Shown here: one piece after another, positions 44,754 through 54,371 of the stretch
Layout of the letters: each line of letters begins with the position of its first letter
How positions within the stretch are numbered: the first letter of the stretch is position 1
DNA from: Synechococcus sp. RCC307
GTDB lineage: Bacteria; Cyanobacteriota; Cyanobacteriia; PCC-6307; Cyanobiaceae
DNA: 64,000 nucleotides
Direction of reading: 5' to 3'
Assembly: GCA_000063525.1 (NCBI GenBank)
Contig: CT978603.1
Coordinates: 1,235,105 to 1,299,104 of the forward strand
Program-made: the position numbers and the translations under genes
The notes under the pieces: model-generated
Told to the model about the DNA's origin: nothing
Database searches by the model: none
The model's input: the letters and a program-made list of their open reading frames with translations, nothing else

Positions 44754-45833
44754 TCAACCGATGGCAGGAGCCTGGAGAGCCACAGGGGCGCTCTCGGCAG
44801 CAGCCAGGTCGAGGGGGAAGTTGTGAGCGTTGCGCTCGTGCATCACTTCCATGCCGAGGCCGGCACGGTTGAGGATGTCAGCCCAGGTGTTCAGCACACG
44901 ACCCTGGGAATCCAGGATGGACTGGTTGAAGTTGAAGCCGTTCAGGTTGAAGGCCATCGTGCTCACGCCAAGGGCGGTGAACCAGATGCCAACCACAGGC
45001 CAGGCAGCCAGGAAGAAGTGAAGGCTGCGGCTGTTGTTGAACGAGGCGTATTGGAAGATCAGGCGACCGAAGTAACCGTGGGCAGCCACGATGTTGTAGG
45101 TCTCTTCCTCTTGGCCGAACTTGTAGCCGTAGTTCTGGGACTCGCTCTCGGTGGTTTCACGCACCAGGGAGGAGGTCACCAGGGAGCCGTGCATCGCGGA
45201 GAACAAGCTGCCGCCGAAGACGCCTGCCACACCCAGCATGTGGAAGGGGTGCATCAGGATGTTGTGCTCGGCCTGGAACACCAGCATGTAGTTGAAGGTG
45301 CCAGAGATGCCCAGGGGCATCGCGTCAGAGAACGAACCCTGACCGAAGGGGTAGACCAGGAACACTGCAGAAGCAGCAGCCACAGGGGCGCTGTAAGCAA
45401 TGCAGATCCAAGGGCGCATGCCCAAGCGGTAGGAGAGTTCCCACTCACGGCCCATGTAGGCGTAGATGCCGATGAGGAAGTGGAAGATCACCAGCTGGAA
45501 AGGACCGCCGTTGTACAGCCACTCATCGAGGGAAGCGGCTTCCCAGATGGGATAGAAGTGCAGGCCAATGGCGTTGCTGGAAGGAACAACAGCACCGGAG
45601 ATGATGTTGTTGCCGTAAAGCAGGGAGCCGGCGACAGGCTCGCGGATGCCGTCGATATCAACCGGGGGAGCGGCGATGAAGGCAACGATGAAGCAGGTGG
45701 TGGCAGCCAGCAGAGTCGGGATCATCAGAACACCGAACCAACCCACATAGAGGCGGTTGTCGGTGCTGGTGACCCACTCGCAGAACTGCTGCCACGCAGA
45801 GGCGCCGGAGCGCTGCTGAATGGTGGTTTGCAT
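44754..45833 (-). CDS. psbA: Photosystem II D1 protein, D1:2 (Glu130) form
   Basis: The 359-residue protein is the D1 reaction-centre subunit that binds P680, pheophytin, QB and the manganese cluster. Residue 130 in AYMGREW is Glu, the high-light D1:2 type. The Yz region, the [11 protein letters not shown] segment, and the C-terminal processing site [16 protein letters not shown] are intact. ATG at 45833 gives [15 protein letters not shown] -10-like TACAAT lies at 45895-45900. A second psbA is directly upstream, sharing a 308-base identical tract. Confidence 0.97.
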   Translation of the reverse strand: MQTTIQQRSGASAWQQFCEWVTSTDNRLYVGWFGVLMIPTLLAATTCFIVAFIAAPPVDIDGIREPVAGSLLYGNNIISGAVVPSSNAIGLHFYPIWEAASLDEWLYNGGPFQLVIFHFLIGIYAYMGREWELSYRLGMRPWICIAYSAPVAAASAVFLVYPFGQGSFSDAMPLGISGTFNYMLVFQAEHNILMHPFHMLGVAGVFGGSLFSAMHGSLVTSSLVRETTESESQNYGYKFGQEEETYNIVAAHGYFGRLIFQYASFNNSRSLHFFLAAWPVVGIWFTALGVSTMAFNLNGFNFNQSILDSQGRVLNTWADILNRAGLGMEVMHERNAHNFPLDLAAAESAPVALQAPAIG

Positions 45834-45894
45834 GAGTGCGTTTGGGGTGTGCCCGGAGGCGGTATGGATTCCCGGAGCAATTTCCGGTCTCCGA

Positions 45895-45922
45895 ATTGTA
45901 AACGAACATTGCGGGATGTAAC
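45895..45922 (-). promoter_or_regulatory. Candidate promoter of psbA (D1:2)
   Basis: On the minus strand, TACAAT (45895-45900) sits 16 bases after GTTACA (45917-45922), a weak -35. Transcription would start near 45888, giving a 5' leader of about 55 bases. The region between the upstream terminator and this gene has no other feature. Confidence 0.4.
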
Positions 45923-45993
45923 GCGCCACCTTCATCGCTACAGCTGATTCAACCGATAAGCCCGGCTGATGCCTCTTGTGCTCGCCTTGGCAC

Positions 45994-46026
45994 AAAAAAA
46001 AGCCCCCGCCGGAGGGCGAGGGCTTG
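45994..46026 (-). terminator. Terminator of psbA (D1:1)
   Basis: On the minus strand an imperfect GC-rich hairpin (GGCTTG-free stem AAGCCC/GGGCTT with inner GCC/GGC) is followed by eight T residues (A8 at 45994-46001 on the plus strand). It lies 42 bases after the D1:1 stop and separates the two psbA transcription units. Confidence 0.75.
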
Positions 46027-46067
46027 ATGGTTCAGCTGAGCTGAACCGGTCTTGAGGAACTTCAGCC

Positions 46068-47144
46068 TCAGCCGACGGCAGGAGCCTGGAGAGCCACAGG
46101 GGCGCTCTCAGTCGTTGCCAGGTCGAGGGGGAAGTTGTGAGCGTTGCGCTCGTGCATCACTTCCATGCCGAGGTTGGCGCGGTTCAACACGTCAGCCCAG
46201 GTGGGGACCACCTTGCCCTGCGCATCCAGGATGGACTGGTTGAAGTTGAAGCCGTTCAGGTTGAACGCCATGGTCGCAATGCCCATGGAGGTGAACCAGA
46301 TGCCAACCACAGGCCAGGCAGCCAGGAAGAAGTGAAGGCTGCGGCTGTTGTTGAACGAGGCGTATTGGAAGATCAGGCGACCGAAGTAACCGTGGGCAGC
46401 CACGATGTTGTAGGTCTCTTCCTCTTGGCCGAACTTGTAGCCGTAGTTCTGGGACTCGCTCTCGGTGGTTTCACGCACCAGGGAGGAGGTCACCAGGGAG
46501 CCGTGCATCGCGGAGAACAAGCTGCCGCCGAAGACGCCTGCCACACCCAGCATGTGGAAGGGGTGCATCAGGATGTTGTGCTCGGCCTGGAACACCAACA
46601 TGAAGTTGAAGGTGCCAGAGATGCCCAGAGGCATGCCATCAGAGAACGAACCCTGACCGAAGGGATAGATCAAGAAGACCACCATGGCTGCTGAGAGCGG
46701 TGCGGCATAGGCCACACAGATCCAAGGACGCATGCCCAGGCGGTAGGAGAGTTCCCACTGACGGCCCATGTAGGCCGAAATGCCAATCAGGAAGTGGAAA
46801 ACCACCAGCTGATAAGGGCCGCCGTTGTACAGCCACTCATCAAGAGTTGCTGCTTCCCAGATGGGATAGAAGTGCAAGCCAATGGCGTTACTGGAAGGAA
46901 TAACAGCACCAGAAATGATGTTGTTCCCGTAGAGGAAAGAGCCAGCAACAGGCTCGCGGATGCCGTCGATATCAACCGGCGGAGCGGCGATGAAGGCGAT
47001 GATGTAACAGATGGTCGCTGCCAGGAGGCAGGGGATCATCAGAACACCGAACCAACCCACATAAATGCGGTTGTCGGTGTTGGTGACCCACTGACAGAAG
47101 CTTTCCCAGCTACTGACGCGACCACTGCGGACTGCGGTGGACAT
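46068..47144 (-). CDS. psbA: Photosystem II D1 protein, D1:1 (Gln130) form
   Basis: The 358-residue protein has the D1 signature throughout and Gln at canonical position 130 (AYMGRQW), the D1:1 type used under normal light. The N-terminus [14 protein letters not shown] differs from the neighbouring copy, and Ser124 (GISAYM) replaces Tyr. The C-terminal tail ends [22 protein letters not shown]. The 5' region (47145-47282) is very AT-rich and holds its promoter, but I cannot choose a clear -10/-35 pair. Confidence 0.97.
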   Translation of the reverse strand: MSTAVRSGRVSSWESFCQWVTNTDNRIYVGWFGVLMIPCLLAATICYIIAFIAAPPVDIDGIREPVAGSFLYGNNIISGAVIPSSNAIGLHFYPIWEAATLDEWLYNGGPYQLVVFHFLIGISAYMGRQWELSYRLGMRPWICVAYAAPLSAAMVVFLIYPFGQGSFSDGMPLGISGTFNFMLVFQAEHNILMHPFHMLGVAGVFGGSLFSAMHGSLVTSSLVRETTESESQNYGYKFGQEEETYNIVAAHGYFGRLIFQYASFNNSRSLHFFLAAWPVVGIWFTSMGIATMAFNLNGFNFNQSILDAQGKVVPTWADVLNRANLGMEVMHERNAHNFPLDLATTESAPVALQAPAVG

Positions 47145-47282
47145 GAGGACGGAGTGATTGAGATGTATGCGGCCAAAAAATGGCAGCCCTTACAAAGTAC
47201 GCATCAGCAATCGCTAAGACAAATAAAGTCACTCAAGTTTTTTAAGCGATGTAAAGAGAACGGCTTTATTCTTTTTGGAGTG

Positions 47283-48557
47283 TTAACTAATATTTAGCGA
47301 CGTTGAGGAATGTTGCTTTAACCAGCTGCTGGCTTGGTCGGCAAAGCCATTCCAATCCAGGCGCTCTTGTTCAGCCGCCTCAGCAACAATCACCGGCAGT
47401 CGGGCTTTGAGTTGACTCAACTCGCTGTCGGGGACTCCAGCAGCCAAAGCCAAGTAATCCGCCATCGCTCGAGCCAAGACCCGCGTGAAATAAGCGGCCG
47501 CCAAGGCCTGCAAGGCACCGCCAACGAGCCATGTGGCGCCATGCAGCTTGAGCAAACCAGCCAGCGCCTGGCTTCCCCACTCCAGGGCTCCCAAACTCAG
47601 GGCGCAGCGGCCAAGTTCCAGGGCGGCAGCTTGCAGTTGTTCACTGGTCCACTGGCAACGCCAGAGCTGTGCCATCTCCTTCAGCAGCAGGCCATTAATC
47701 ACCGCCGCGAGCAACAAATCGGCCGAGGGAAGCGGGGAAGCAAACACAGCCGCCGCCACGATCCATTGACTGCGCACCACAAGCGGCTGCAGGCGCTGAC
47801 GGCGCTCAACCTCCAATTGCCGCTGCCATTGCCCGTGCAGCTGACGTAAACAACGCAACTGGGTCTGCTGGCGTTGACGTGTTAATGACGGAAGCTTGAT
47901 TGGCAGCGCTTCATTGCGCTGCCAGAACTGAAAACGGGAACCCAACTGCGACGACCAAGCGGCCATCTGCTCAGCGCTGCCTTCAGCAGGGCCCAGCACC
48001 AGCAGAGGCAACTCCAGAGGCGCTGCTTCCAACCAGCGCAGATCGGCAGCACTGGGTGCAGCAGCCAAGGCATAGATGACCAAATCCGCCCGCAGCAGCT
48101 GCTCAGGCCAGGCCCAACGCTCAGGGGCCAACGGCAGGCTCTTGGCCAGGTGCAACTGAAGCGGCGCGCTCGATGGCAGTTTCTGCTTCAGCAGCTCCAC
48201 CAACTCCAATTCGCCAGCTCCGGCCAGCACAACGTGACGATCCGGACGTTCGCCAAGCTGCTCAAGCTGTTCGAGTTGCTGCTGTTGTGGCTGGGAGGGC
48301 AGCTCAAGGGCGTCAAATTGCTCCAGCAAGCCGCGGCAGTGCTGCAGCAGAGCTTTGGGGGACTGGGGCAGCCGATCTTCCGGCTGTTGGCGGCGACCGC
48401 CGATCCACCACAGCCCAGCGGACGCTGCTGCCAACAAACCAAGGGAGCTGGCGCCGCCATGGAGAAGATCGCCAAGCACCACACCACCACCGAGCAAGGC
48501 TGAGCCCACAAGGGCTGGCTTCAGCCAAGGGCGAGTGGCAAGCGCGGGGATCGGCAT
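47283..48557 (-). CDS. DUF697-type membrane-associated protein
   Basis: The 424-residue product has two N-terminal hydrophobic helices (about 15-50), a central region like a degenerate GTPase domain without a Walker A loop (HVVLAGAGELELVELLKQKL, LVIYALAAAP), and a C-terminal DUF697/YcjF-like region with hydrophobic helices and RVLARAMADYLALAAG. Cyanobacterial members are linked to GTPase families of unknown role. The central Gln-rich segment QPQQQQLEQLEQL is low-complexity. ATG 48557 is preferred over the upstream GTG. Confidence 0.65.
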   Translation of the reverse strand: MPIPALATRPWLKPALVGSALLGGGVVLGDLLHGGASSLGLLAAASAGLWWIGGRRQQPEDRLPQSPKALLQHCRGLLEQFDALELPSQPQQQQLEQLEQLGERPDRHVVLAGAGELELVELLKQKLPSSAPLQLHLAKSLPLAPERWAWPEQLLRADLVIYALAAAPSAADLRWLEAAPLELPLLVLGPAEGSAEQMAAWSSQLGSRFQFWQRNEALPIKLPSLTRQRQQTQLRCLRQLHGQWQRQLEVERRQRLQPLVVRSQWIVAAAVFASPLPSADLLLAAVINGLLLKEMAQLWRCQWTSEQLQAAALELGRCALSLGALEWGSQALAGLLKLHGATWLVGGALQALAAAYFTRVLARAMADYLALAAGVPDSELSQLKARLPVIVAEAAEQERLDWNGFADQASSWLKQHSSTSLNIS

Positions 48558-48599
48558 GAAATGGCGTTGACAGCCCCTGTCTAAGACCCCTCGCAAGGG

Positions 48600-49124
48600 A
48601 TGGACGCTGTTTTTACCTTGGGAACGATGGGATCGCCACTGCCGCCACTACCGCGACTGCACCTTCAGCTGCAACGCTGCTGGGAGCTCCTGCTGGCCAC
48701 TTCGGGCTGGGATGAAGGCTTGCCCGTCCCTGTACTCGATCGCAGCTGGCTGCAATTGGACATCCTCAGCATTGATGCGCTGCTGGGCCAATTCCCGGTC
48801 GACAGCTCGGCCCACGCACCGGAGTTGGTGCGCTTCCAGTCGCTGCTGGAGCAAGGAATGCCGGCCGATGAAGCCGAACAACTGTGCTGGCAAGACTTTG
48901 GCCCTGAGGCCTGCCACCGGGCCCTGCGCCGCTTCTGGCAAGAACAACAGCAGCCCAGCTGCCTGTGGAGTCTTGAGGACTACCTCACCTTGATTGAGCG
49001 CTACCGGCGCACTCTCCACAGCGGCAACCCTGAATTGCCACTTTTGGTCTTGCCGCGCCGCGACGGCAAACAACGGCTGAGCTGTCACTGGCTGCCCCAA
49101 ACGACCGGCGATAGGCCAAACTGA
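48600..49124 (+). CDS. Hypothetical protein, Leu/Gln-rich, soluble
   Basis: The 174-residue product has no signal peptide or membrane segment. Its central part VLDRSWLQLDILSIDALLGQFPVDSS and the helix-rich RFQSLLEQGMPADEAEQLCWQDFGPEACHRALRRFWQEQ look like a compact helical domain, possibly of a conserved cyanobacterial family I cannot name. It diverges from the DUF697 gene and precedes the RGG-type gene by 22 bases. Confidence 0.55.
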   Translation: MDAVFTLGTMGSPLPPLPRLHLQLQRCWELLLATSGWDEGLPVPVLDRSWLQLDILSIDALLGQFPVDSSAHAPELVRFQSLLEQGMPADEAEQLCWQDFGPEACHRALRRFWQEQQQPSCLWSLEDYLTLIERYRRTLHSGNPELPLLVLPRRDGKQRLSCHWLPQTTGDRPN

Positions 49125-49146
49125 GCCGCTGCAACGGGCAGGGTTG

Positions 49147-49641
49147 ATGGCCGATCAGGATCGGGAACAAGGAGGACGCGGGCGCTCTCGCCAAGGCGGC
49201 CAGCGCGATGGTGCTGGCGGCTTCCGGATCCGCCTAAGCGATAACGAATTGCAGGCGGCCCGCACGCTGCAAGAAGCCTTTCAACTGCGCTCCACCGTGG
49301 CCGTGCTGGGTTTCTCCCTGCGCACCATGGCTGATCTGCTGGAGCAGGGGGCCCTCGATGAGGTGATCAGTCAGCAGAAGCGCAGCGGTGGCGGCCGTCC
49401 CCCGCGCGGCGAACGCCGAGGCGGCGATGGCCAAGGCCAGCGCGATGCACGCCCCAACCCGTTTGCCCGTCCCAGCAAGCCTGCGGCTCCCGAGCCCGAG
49501 CCCGAACCCGCGGCTGAAGAGCCTGCTGCTGCTGCTGACGAAGAGACAACAACGGAATCAGCAGCGGCCAGCGAAGAAGCCAGCGAAGAAGCCAGCACCG
49601 AAGCGGCCAGCGAGGCCACTAGCACCGAAGCGGAGGCCTGA
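49147..49641 (+). CDS. Arg/Gly-rich and acidic low-complexity protein
   Basis: The 164-residue protein has three parts: a Gly/Arg/Gln-rich N-terminus (RGRSRQGGQRDGAGG), a short conserved domain (IRLSDNELQAARTLQEAFQLRSTVAVLGFSLRTMADLLEQGALDEVI, about 27-75) that may be helical, and a long tail rich in Pro, Glu, Ala, Ser and Thr. RGG-like ends are found in RNA-binding proteins, but no RNA-binding fold is visible. TTG at 49144 precedes ATG 49147. It overlaps trpS by one base (TGATG). Confidence 0.7.
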   Translation: MADQDREQGGRGRSRQGGQRDGAGGFRIRLSDNELQAARTLQEAFQLRSTVAVLGFSLRTMADLLEQGALDEVISQQKRSGGGRPPRGERRGGDGQGQRDARPNPFARPSKPAAPEPEPEPAAEEPAAAADEETTTESAAASEEASEEASTEAASEATSTEAEA

Positions 49642-50663
49642 TGGCAAGACCCAGGGTGCTGTCGGGTGTTCAGCCCACAGGGTCTTTGCATCTCGGCAAC
49701 TGGCTTGGAGCCATCCGCAATTGGGTGGACCTGCAACGCAGCCACGACACCTTCTTTTGTGTTGTGGACCTCCATGCCATCACGGTCCCCCACGACCCGA
49801 AGCAACTCGCCGCCGACACGCGCTCGACGGCAGCGCTCTATTTGGCCTGCGGCATCGATCCGGAGCAGGCCACTGTTTTCGTGCAGAGCCAGGTCCCCGC
49901 GCACGCGGAACTGGCGTGGCTCCTCAACTGCGTCACGCCGCTGAACTGGCTTGAGCGAATGATCCAGTTCAAGGAAAAAGCCGTTAAGCAGGGCGACAAC
50001 GTGTCCGTGGGCCTGCTGGATTACCCGGTGTTGATGGCCGCCGACATCCTTCTCTATGACGCCGACCAAGTGCCGGTTGGCGAAGATCAAAAACAGCACC
50101 TCGAACTCGCCCGAGACATTGCGCAGCAGAGGATCAATAGCCGCTTTGGCAGCGAGGAGACGCCGGTGCTCAAGGTCCCCAAACCGATGATCATGAAAGA
50201 GGGGGCCCGTGTGATGAGCCTCACCGATGGCAGCGCCAAGATGAGCAAAAGCGATCCCAACGAGGGGGCACGGATCAACCTGCTCGATCCACCGGAGCTG
50301 ATCACCAAGAAGATCAAGCGCGCCAAAACCGACCCGGTGATGGGCTTGGAATTCGGCAACCCTGAGCGCCCTGAGGCCGACAACCTGCTTGGGCTCTATG
50401 CGCTACTCAGCGGCCAGAGCCGTGAGCAGGTGTCCAGCGAATGTGCCGAGATGGGCTGGGGACGCTTCAAACCCCTGCTCGCCGAGACCACGGTGGAGGC
50501 CCTCAGGCCGATTCAGCAGCGTTACAGCGAAATCAGCGCTGACCGCAGCGGCCTCGATCAGGTTCTGGCGGCGGGGCGGGAACGGGCCAGCGCAGTGGCC
50601 GAGCAAACCCTGCAACGGGTTCAAGAGGCCATGGGCTTCGCCAGACCCGCGACAGCTAATTAG
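49641..50663 (+). CDS. trpS: Tryptophan-tRNA ligase
   Basis: The 340-residue class I aminoacyl-tRNA synthetase charges tRNA-Trp. It shows the HIGH-type motif PTGSLHLGNWLGA at the N-terminus, the GDNVSVGLLDYPVLMAADILLYDADQVPVGEDQKQH block and the KMSKS motif AKMSKSDPN near residue 200. Length and start are normal. It is translated from the same mRNA as the preceding gene, since their stop and start codons share a base. Confidence 0.97.
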   Translation: MARPRVLSGVQPTGSLHLGNWLGAIRNWVDLQRSHDTFFCVVDLHAITVPHDPKQLAADTRSTAALYLACGIDPEQATVFVQSQVPAHAELAWLLNCVTPLNWLERMIQFKEKAVKQGDNVSVGLLDYPVLMAADILLYDADQVPVGEDQKQHLELARDIAQQRINSRFGSEETPVLKVPKPMIMKEGARVMSLTDGSAKMSKSDPNEGARINLLDPPELITKKIKRAKTDPVMGLEFGNPERPEADNLLGLYALLSGQSREQVSSECAEMGWGRFKPLLAETTVEALRPIQQRYSEISADRSGLDQVLAAGRERASAVAEQTLQRVQEAMGFARPATAN

Positions 50664-50900
50664 TTTCTGAAGCAAAGATAAACAGAGGTAATCATTGGGC
50701 GCCTCGGCGGCCGTCCTCATCAAACCCTCAGACGCCGATACCCCTGATCTCAACTCTGTCGCAGACTGCGACTTGCGCGTCTTAGCCCTTCTCTCGATTC
50801 GGCTAGGACGGCCTTCCGTGTTGGCAACCCTTTTCGTCGGACAAAGCGTAAACAACCGTTAATTCGAAACACTGGTGGTCCGTCGATTAACAGCGACTGC
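50664..50900. other. Intergenic region between trpS and the lysozyme-like gene
   Basis: These 237 bases hold no trustworthy open frame. An 8-base inverted repeat GGCCGTCC / GGACGGCC lies at 50709-50716 and 50806-50813, and a TTGGCA at 50820 with AT-rich sequence downstream could be part of a promoter, but nothing is convincing. Confidence 0.35.
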
Positions 50901-51560
50901 ATGGATCTGGCCCTCACTCTGCGATCTGGTCTTGGCTTGAGCTTCTGCGCCCTCAGTGGCGCTCTGGTCATCACCTCCGAAGGAAGTGCCTCCTACTTGC
51001 AATCCTCGATGGCTGCACGGGTTCTGACCGCGCGGCAGGAGCAAGCACGCCCGAGCTATGTGCTGACCCCTGAGCGCAAAGCTCTGCTCAACACCATTCG
51101 TTTTGCCGAAGGCACCTGGAAGAAGGGCTCTGACATGGGCTACCGGGTGCTCTACGGAGGTTCCACCTTCAGCAGCTTTGCGAAGCATCCAGAAAAAGTG
51201 ATCGTCAAGCGCTACACCAGCGCTGCTGCTGGCGCTTATCAGTTCTTACCCGGCACTTGGAAGATGGCCTCCAGCAAGCTGGGGCTTGGAGATTTCGGTC
51301 CCCGCAACCAAGACCAGGCCGCGCTGTTTTTAATTGAGCGCCGCAATGCCCTGGCCATGGCTGATCAAGGCGAGCTCACGCCGCAACTGCTGGCCAAGCT
51401 GGCTCCCGAGTGGGCCTCACTACCCACCCTGCAGGCGAAAAGCTTCTACGGCCAACCGGTCAAAAAGCACCAAGACCTCAAGGCCTTCTACGAAAAGAGC
51501 CTGGAGCAAGAACGCCGCCAAGCCGCTGGCATGGGGCCAATCAGCCTGCTGCTGAGCTAG
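50901..51560 (+). CDS. Lambda-lysozyme-like muramidase (GH104-like), second copy
   Basis: The 219-residue product has an N-terminal hydrophobic export signal and a domain (about 50-185) that aligns closely with the gene at 28582-29355. It shares the catalytic Glu in IRFAEGTWKKG, GYRVLYGGS, SAAAGAYQFLPGTW, DFGPRNQDQAALFLIERRNA, DQGELTPQLLAKLAPEWAS and YGQPV. The two are clear paralogues that differ in the N-terminal linker and C-terminal tail. A role in peptidoglycan turnover is inferred. It is convergent with hslO. Confidence 0.8.
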   Translation: MDLALTLRSGLGLSFCALSGALVITSEGSASYLQSSMAARVLTARQEQARPSYVLTPERKALLNTIRFAEGTWKKGSDMGYRVLYGGSTFSSFAKHPEKVIVKRYTSAAAGAYQFLPGTWKMASSKLGLGDFGPRNQDQAALFLIERRNALAMADQGELTPQLLAKLAPEWASLPTLQAKSFYGQPVKKHQDLKAFYEKSLEQERRQAAGMGPISLLLS

Positions 51561-51561
51561 A

Positions 51562-52470
51562 TCAAGCCGAACGGGGCAGCGCTTCAATCAGCGCTGCCAG
51601 GTCCTCGCCGCTGAAGCGATAGACCTCTCCACAGAAGTGACAGGTGAGCTCAGCTCCGTTGTCCTTCTCGATCATGTCGGCCAGCTCCTCGGCTCCCAGC
51701 AAGGCAAGCGCACCTCGACTGCGCTCCCGCGTGCAGGGGCAGAAGAACTCCACGGGTTGCTCAGCCTGCTCATCGGCCAGCACCTCAGGGTCCAGATCAG
51801 GGAACACATCCCGCAGCAGGGAATGCAGATCCCCTTGGCAGGCCTCCAATCGCTGGGAGAAGCCTGTGATTTCGCGGCAACGGTCTTCCAGCAAGGCCAC
51901 CAAAGCAGGCTCACGGGCCGCCTTGGGCAGCACCTGCACCAACACGCCTCCACTGCAGCGGATCCCGCTGGAGTCGATGTGCTCGCCAACAAACACTGCT
52001 GAGGGGGTTTGTTCGGAGTGCAGCAGGTAGGAGGCCACGTCTTCACCAATGCAGCCACTCACAAGCTCCACCGTGCTGCTGTATGGGGGCCCTTGGCCCT
52101 CATCTCGCATCACATTCAGATAGCCCGTGCCAAGGGCTTGCTTGAAATCAAAGCTGGCCGGATCACCCACCAGATCAAGCTCGAGGCTGGGGTTTCCCAC
52201 ATAACCGCGCACCCGGCCATCCCGGCCGGCATCGACGCTGAGCCCTTTGAGGAGCCCATCGGATTGGGTTCGCAGGGTGACGCGGCCATGGGCCACCTTC
52301 ATTGAGCTGGCCAGCAGCAGGCCAGCGGTCATGGCGCGGCCGAGCAGGGCACTGGCCAAAAACGAGAGCTGATGGCGCTCGCGGGCCATTCGAGTGGTTT
52401 CGGTGGTGGTGACCGCCACCAGTCGAATACCACCTCCTGCAGCCATCGCACGCACCAACCGATCAGCCAT
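51562..52470 (-). CDS. hslO: Redox-regulated chaperone Hsp33
   Basis: The 302-residue protein is Hsp33, a holdase switched on by oxidation. The N-terminal half shows [35 protein letters not shown] and [15 protein letters not shown]-like sequence; the C-terminus has the zinc-binding cysteines [10 protein letters not shown] and [12 protein letters not shown] (CXC and CXXC). Start ATG at 52470 was chosen because it matches the family and follows MADRLVRAM. It overlaps the upstream ABC ATPase by eight bases, implying coupling. Confidence 0.96.
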   Translation of the reverse strand: MADRLVRAMAAGGGIRLVAVTTTETTRMARERHQLSFLASALLGRAMTAGLLLASSMKVAHGRVTLRTQSDGLLKGLSVDAGRDGRVRGYVGNPSLELDLVGDPASFDFKQALGTGYLNVMRDEGQGPPYSSTVELVSGCIGEDVASYLLHSEQTPSAVFVGEHIDSSGIRCSGGVLVQVLPKAAREPALVALLEDRCREITGFSQRLEACQGDLHSLLRDVFPDLDPEVLADEQAEQPVEFFCPCTRERSRGALALLGAEELADMIEKDNGAELTCHFCGEVYRFSGEDLAALIEALPRSA

Positions 52471-53134
52471 GGGCAGCGCGCGAAAGGCTGAATGGTACGC
52501 AGCGTCCTTGCTGCAGGAGGTAGGAGGCCCCAGCCACAGAATCAAACCCCTCCGGTTCGTGGGTGACGATGAGCACCAGCCGGTCGCGGGCCAGCTCGCC
52601 CACCAGACTCACCATCTCCTGACGCACTGACCAATCCAGACCGGCCGTGGGCTCATCGAGTAACAAGATGCCTGGCTCGCGCAGCAACTGCACCGCCAGA
52701 GCCAAGCGCCGCTGCTGACCGCCACTGAGGCGTTCAGGCGCCTGGGTCAGTGGCATACCGGCCAAGCCCACTTGGGCTAAGGCCTGATGCAAGCGTTCAG
52801 AGCTGAGGCGACGGTGCCCCAACTTGAGCTCTTGGCCCACCGTCAAACCAATGAAATGGCGCTCGGGGAATTGGAACACCAAACCACTGAGCCAGCGCCG
52901 TTGACGGGCGGTGGTGGGGGAACCCTGCCAGCTGATCTGCCCTTGATCCGGGCTGGCCAACCCAGCAATCAACTCCAGCAAGGTTGTCTTACCGCTGCCG
53001 CTGCGGCCCACCACCAAGGCCGGACGCCCCGCAGCCAGCTTCAAACTCACTCCACTAAGGATCGCGGCCTCAGCTGCCGCCGGGTGATAAGCAACCTGAT
53101 CAAGCTCCAGCACCCTTTGGCGTCCTCGCCGCAC
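52463..53134 (-). CDS. ABC transporter ATP-binding protein
   Basis: The 223-residue ATPase has Walker A GRSGSGKT, the Q-loop in [10 protein letters not shown], signature LSGGQQRR and Walker [13 protein letters not shown]. The FPERHF Q-loop wording resembles CbiO/ECF-type ATPases. No permease, T-component or binding protein is adjacent, so the transport partner is unknown. GTG at 53134 is the start. It is divergent from the DUF3531 gene with 19 bases between starts. Confidence 0.92.
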   Translation of the reverse strand: MRRGRQRVLELDQVAYHPAAAEAAILSGVSLKLAAGRPALVVGRSGSGKTTLLELIAGLASPDQGQISWQGSPTTARQRRWLSGLVFQFPERHFIGLTVGQELKLGHRRLSSERLHQALAQVGLAGMPLTQAPERLSGGQQRRLALAVQLLREPGILLLDEPTAGLDWSVRQEMVSLVGELARDRLVLIVTHEPEGFDSVAGASYLLQQGRCVPFSLSRAAHG

Positions 53135-53153
53135 AGAGACCTAGCTTGACGCC

Positions 53154-53597
53154 ATGGAAGTCCAGTTTCGCGAATTCGACGCTTTCGATTGCTGGTTCTG
53201 GTTGCGGTTTCCCAACCCACCTGGGCAGGGCGAACGCCAATACATCGAAGAGCTATTTAACAGCTGGTATTACCTGGGGCGGCTGGGCAGCTTCAACGCA
53301 GAAAACCTGCAAGTGCATGAGCAGGGCGCTGATGTGAGCTGGATGGCTTACGACAACGAAAGCGTGAGCGGCAGCTCCAATGCGTTGATGCACAACATCG
53401 GCGATATGGAATACCAGGACAACTGGGCGCGCATTTGGTGTGATCTCGGCACGAGCGATGGCGTGGGCCTCGATGCCCTGATCAATGGGTTGCACAGTAT
53501 TGATCGCGAGTACGTGGAGATCCTTGAGTTGCGGGTGGGCGGCATCAATGAAGACTGGCCAGCAGAAGCTGGCGATGAACGTTTCTTTGAAGAGTGA
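53154..53597 (+). CDS. DUF3531 family protein
   Basis: The 147-residue product matches the plastid/cyanobacterial DUF3531 family: VQFREFDAFDCWFWLRFPNPPGQGERQYIEELFNSWYYLGRLGSFN and later DMEYQDNWARIWCDLGTSDGVGLDALINGL. It is soluble and acidic. No biochemical role is known. It ends 15 bases before rsmE and is probably cotranscribed with it. Confidence 0.9.
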   Translation: MEVQFREFDAFDCWFWLRFPNPPGQGERQYIEELFNSWYYLGRLGSFNAENLQVHEQGADVSWMAYDNESVSGSSNALMHNIGDMEYQDNWARIWCDLGTSDGVGLDALINGLHSIDREYVEILELRVGGINEDWPAEAGDERFFEE

Positions 53598-53612
53598 GCC
53601 GAGGCGCTCGCC

Positions 53613-54371
53613 ATGGCTGAACTGCGCCGGATCCTGATCACACCGCAGCGCTTAGCCGGCTGCGGACAGGATGTGGAACTCACCAGCGATGAACGGCACT
53701 ACCTCGAGAAGGTGCTGCGGCTGCGGCCTGGCAGCCCCTTTGCCATCGTCGATGGCCAGGGCGGCTTGCATCAGGCCGAGTTACGCAGCAACGGTTGGGC
53801 GCAACAAGGGGCATGCGTGGAGCAACAACCACCCCAGCAACTCGAACTGGTGTTGTTGATGGGATTGATCCGCCGAGATTTTGAGGTTGTTGTGCGCATG
53901 ACCTGCGAGCTGGGCCTCGATCAGCTCAGACCGCTGCAGGCCCAACGCTCGGTTGTGGAATCCAAGGGTCAACGCCCACAGCGTTGGCAAAGCCAGCTGC
54001 AGGAAGCCTGTGAGCAGTGCGAGCGGCTCTGGCTGCCGCAACTGCACCCGGTGTCGAGCGCCATCGATGGCTTAAGCCAGGCCAAGTCAGCCGGGGAGCT
54101 GCGCTGCATTGGCGTGACCCGCGAAGCCGGCGTGCCGCTCTTAGCTGAGGTACTGGAAGCAGCTTCACCGACACAACGTTGGCAGTTGGCCTGCGGCCCG
54201 GAAGGCGGCTGGACGGACGATGAGCGCCAAGCAGCTGCCGCTCATGGTTGGCAGCCCGTGAGCTTGGGACCAAACATCTTGCGAGCATCCACCGCTGCCA
54301 TCAGCGGCTTAGCCGTGATGCAACACCAAAGGCAGCGGCTCAGCGCGACAAATTCCCCACCATTTCTTTAA
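53613..54371 (+). CDS. rsmE: 16S rRNA (uracil-1498-N3)-methyltransferase
   Basis: The 252-residue SPOUT methyltransferase modifies U1498 in helix 44 of 16S rRNA. It has an N-terminal PUA-like domain (HYLEKVLRLRPGSPFAIVDGQGG) and the SPOUT domain with the GPEGGWTDDERQAA and LGPNILRASTAAI knot motifs. The C-terminus overlaps the convergent low-complexity gene by 32 bases. Confidence 0.95.
   Translation: MAELRRILITPQRLAGCGQDVELTSDERHYLEKVLRLRPGSPFAIVDGQGGLHQAELRSNGWAQQGACVEQQPPQQLELVLLMGLIRRDFEVVVRMTCELGLDQLRPLQAQRSVVESKGQRPQRWQSQLQEACEQCERLWLPQLHPVSSAIDGLSQAKSAGELRCIGVTREAGVPLLAEVLEAASPTQRWQLACGPEGGWTDDERQAAAAHGWQPVSLGPNILRASTAAISGLAVMQHQRQRLSATNSPPFL

Noticed and set aside
44823-45947. A 374-codon open frame antisense to psbA (D1:2), with a similar one opposite D1:1
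   Set aside because: It mirrors the strongly biased codons of psbA; the His/Glu/Val-rich translation has no domain and appears again opposite the second copy.
49371-50099. A 242-codon minus-strand frame spanning the start of trpS
   Set aside because: It is a shadow of trpS and the low-complexity gene; no recognisable protein features.
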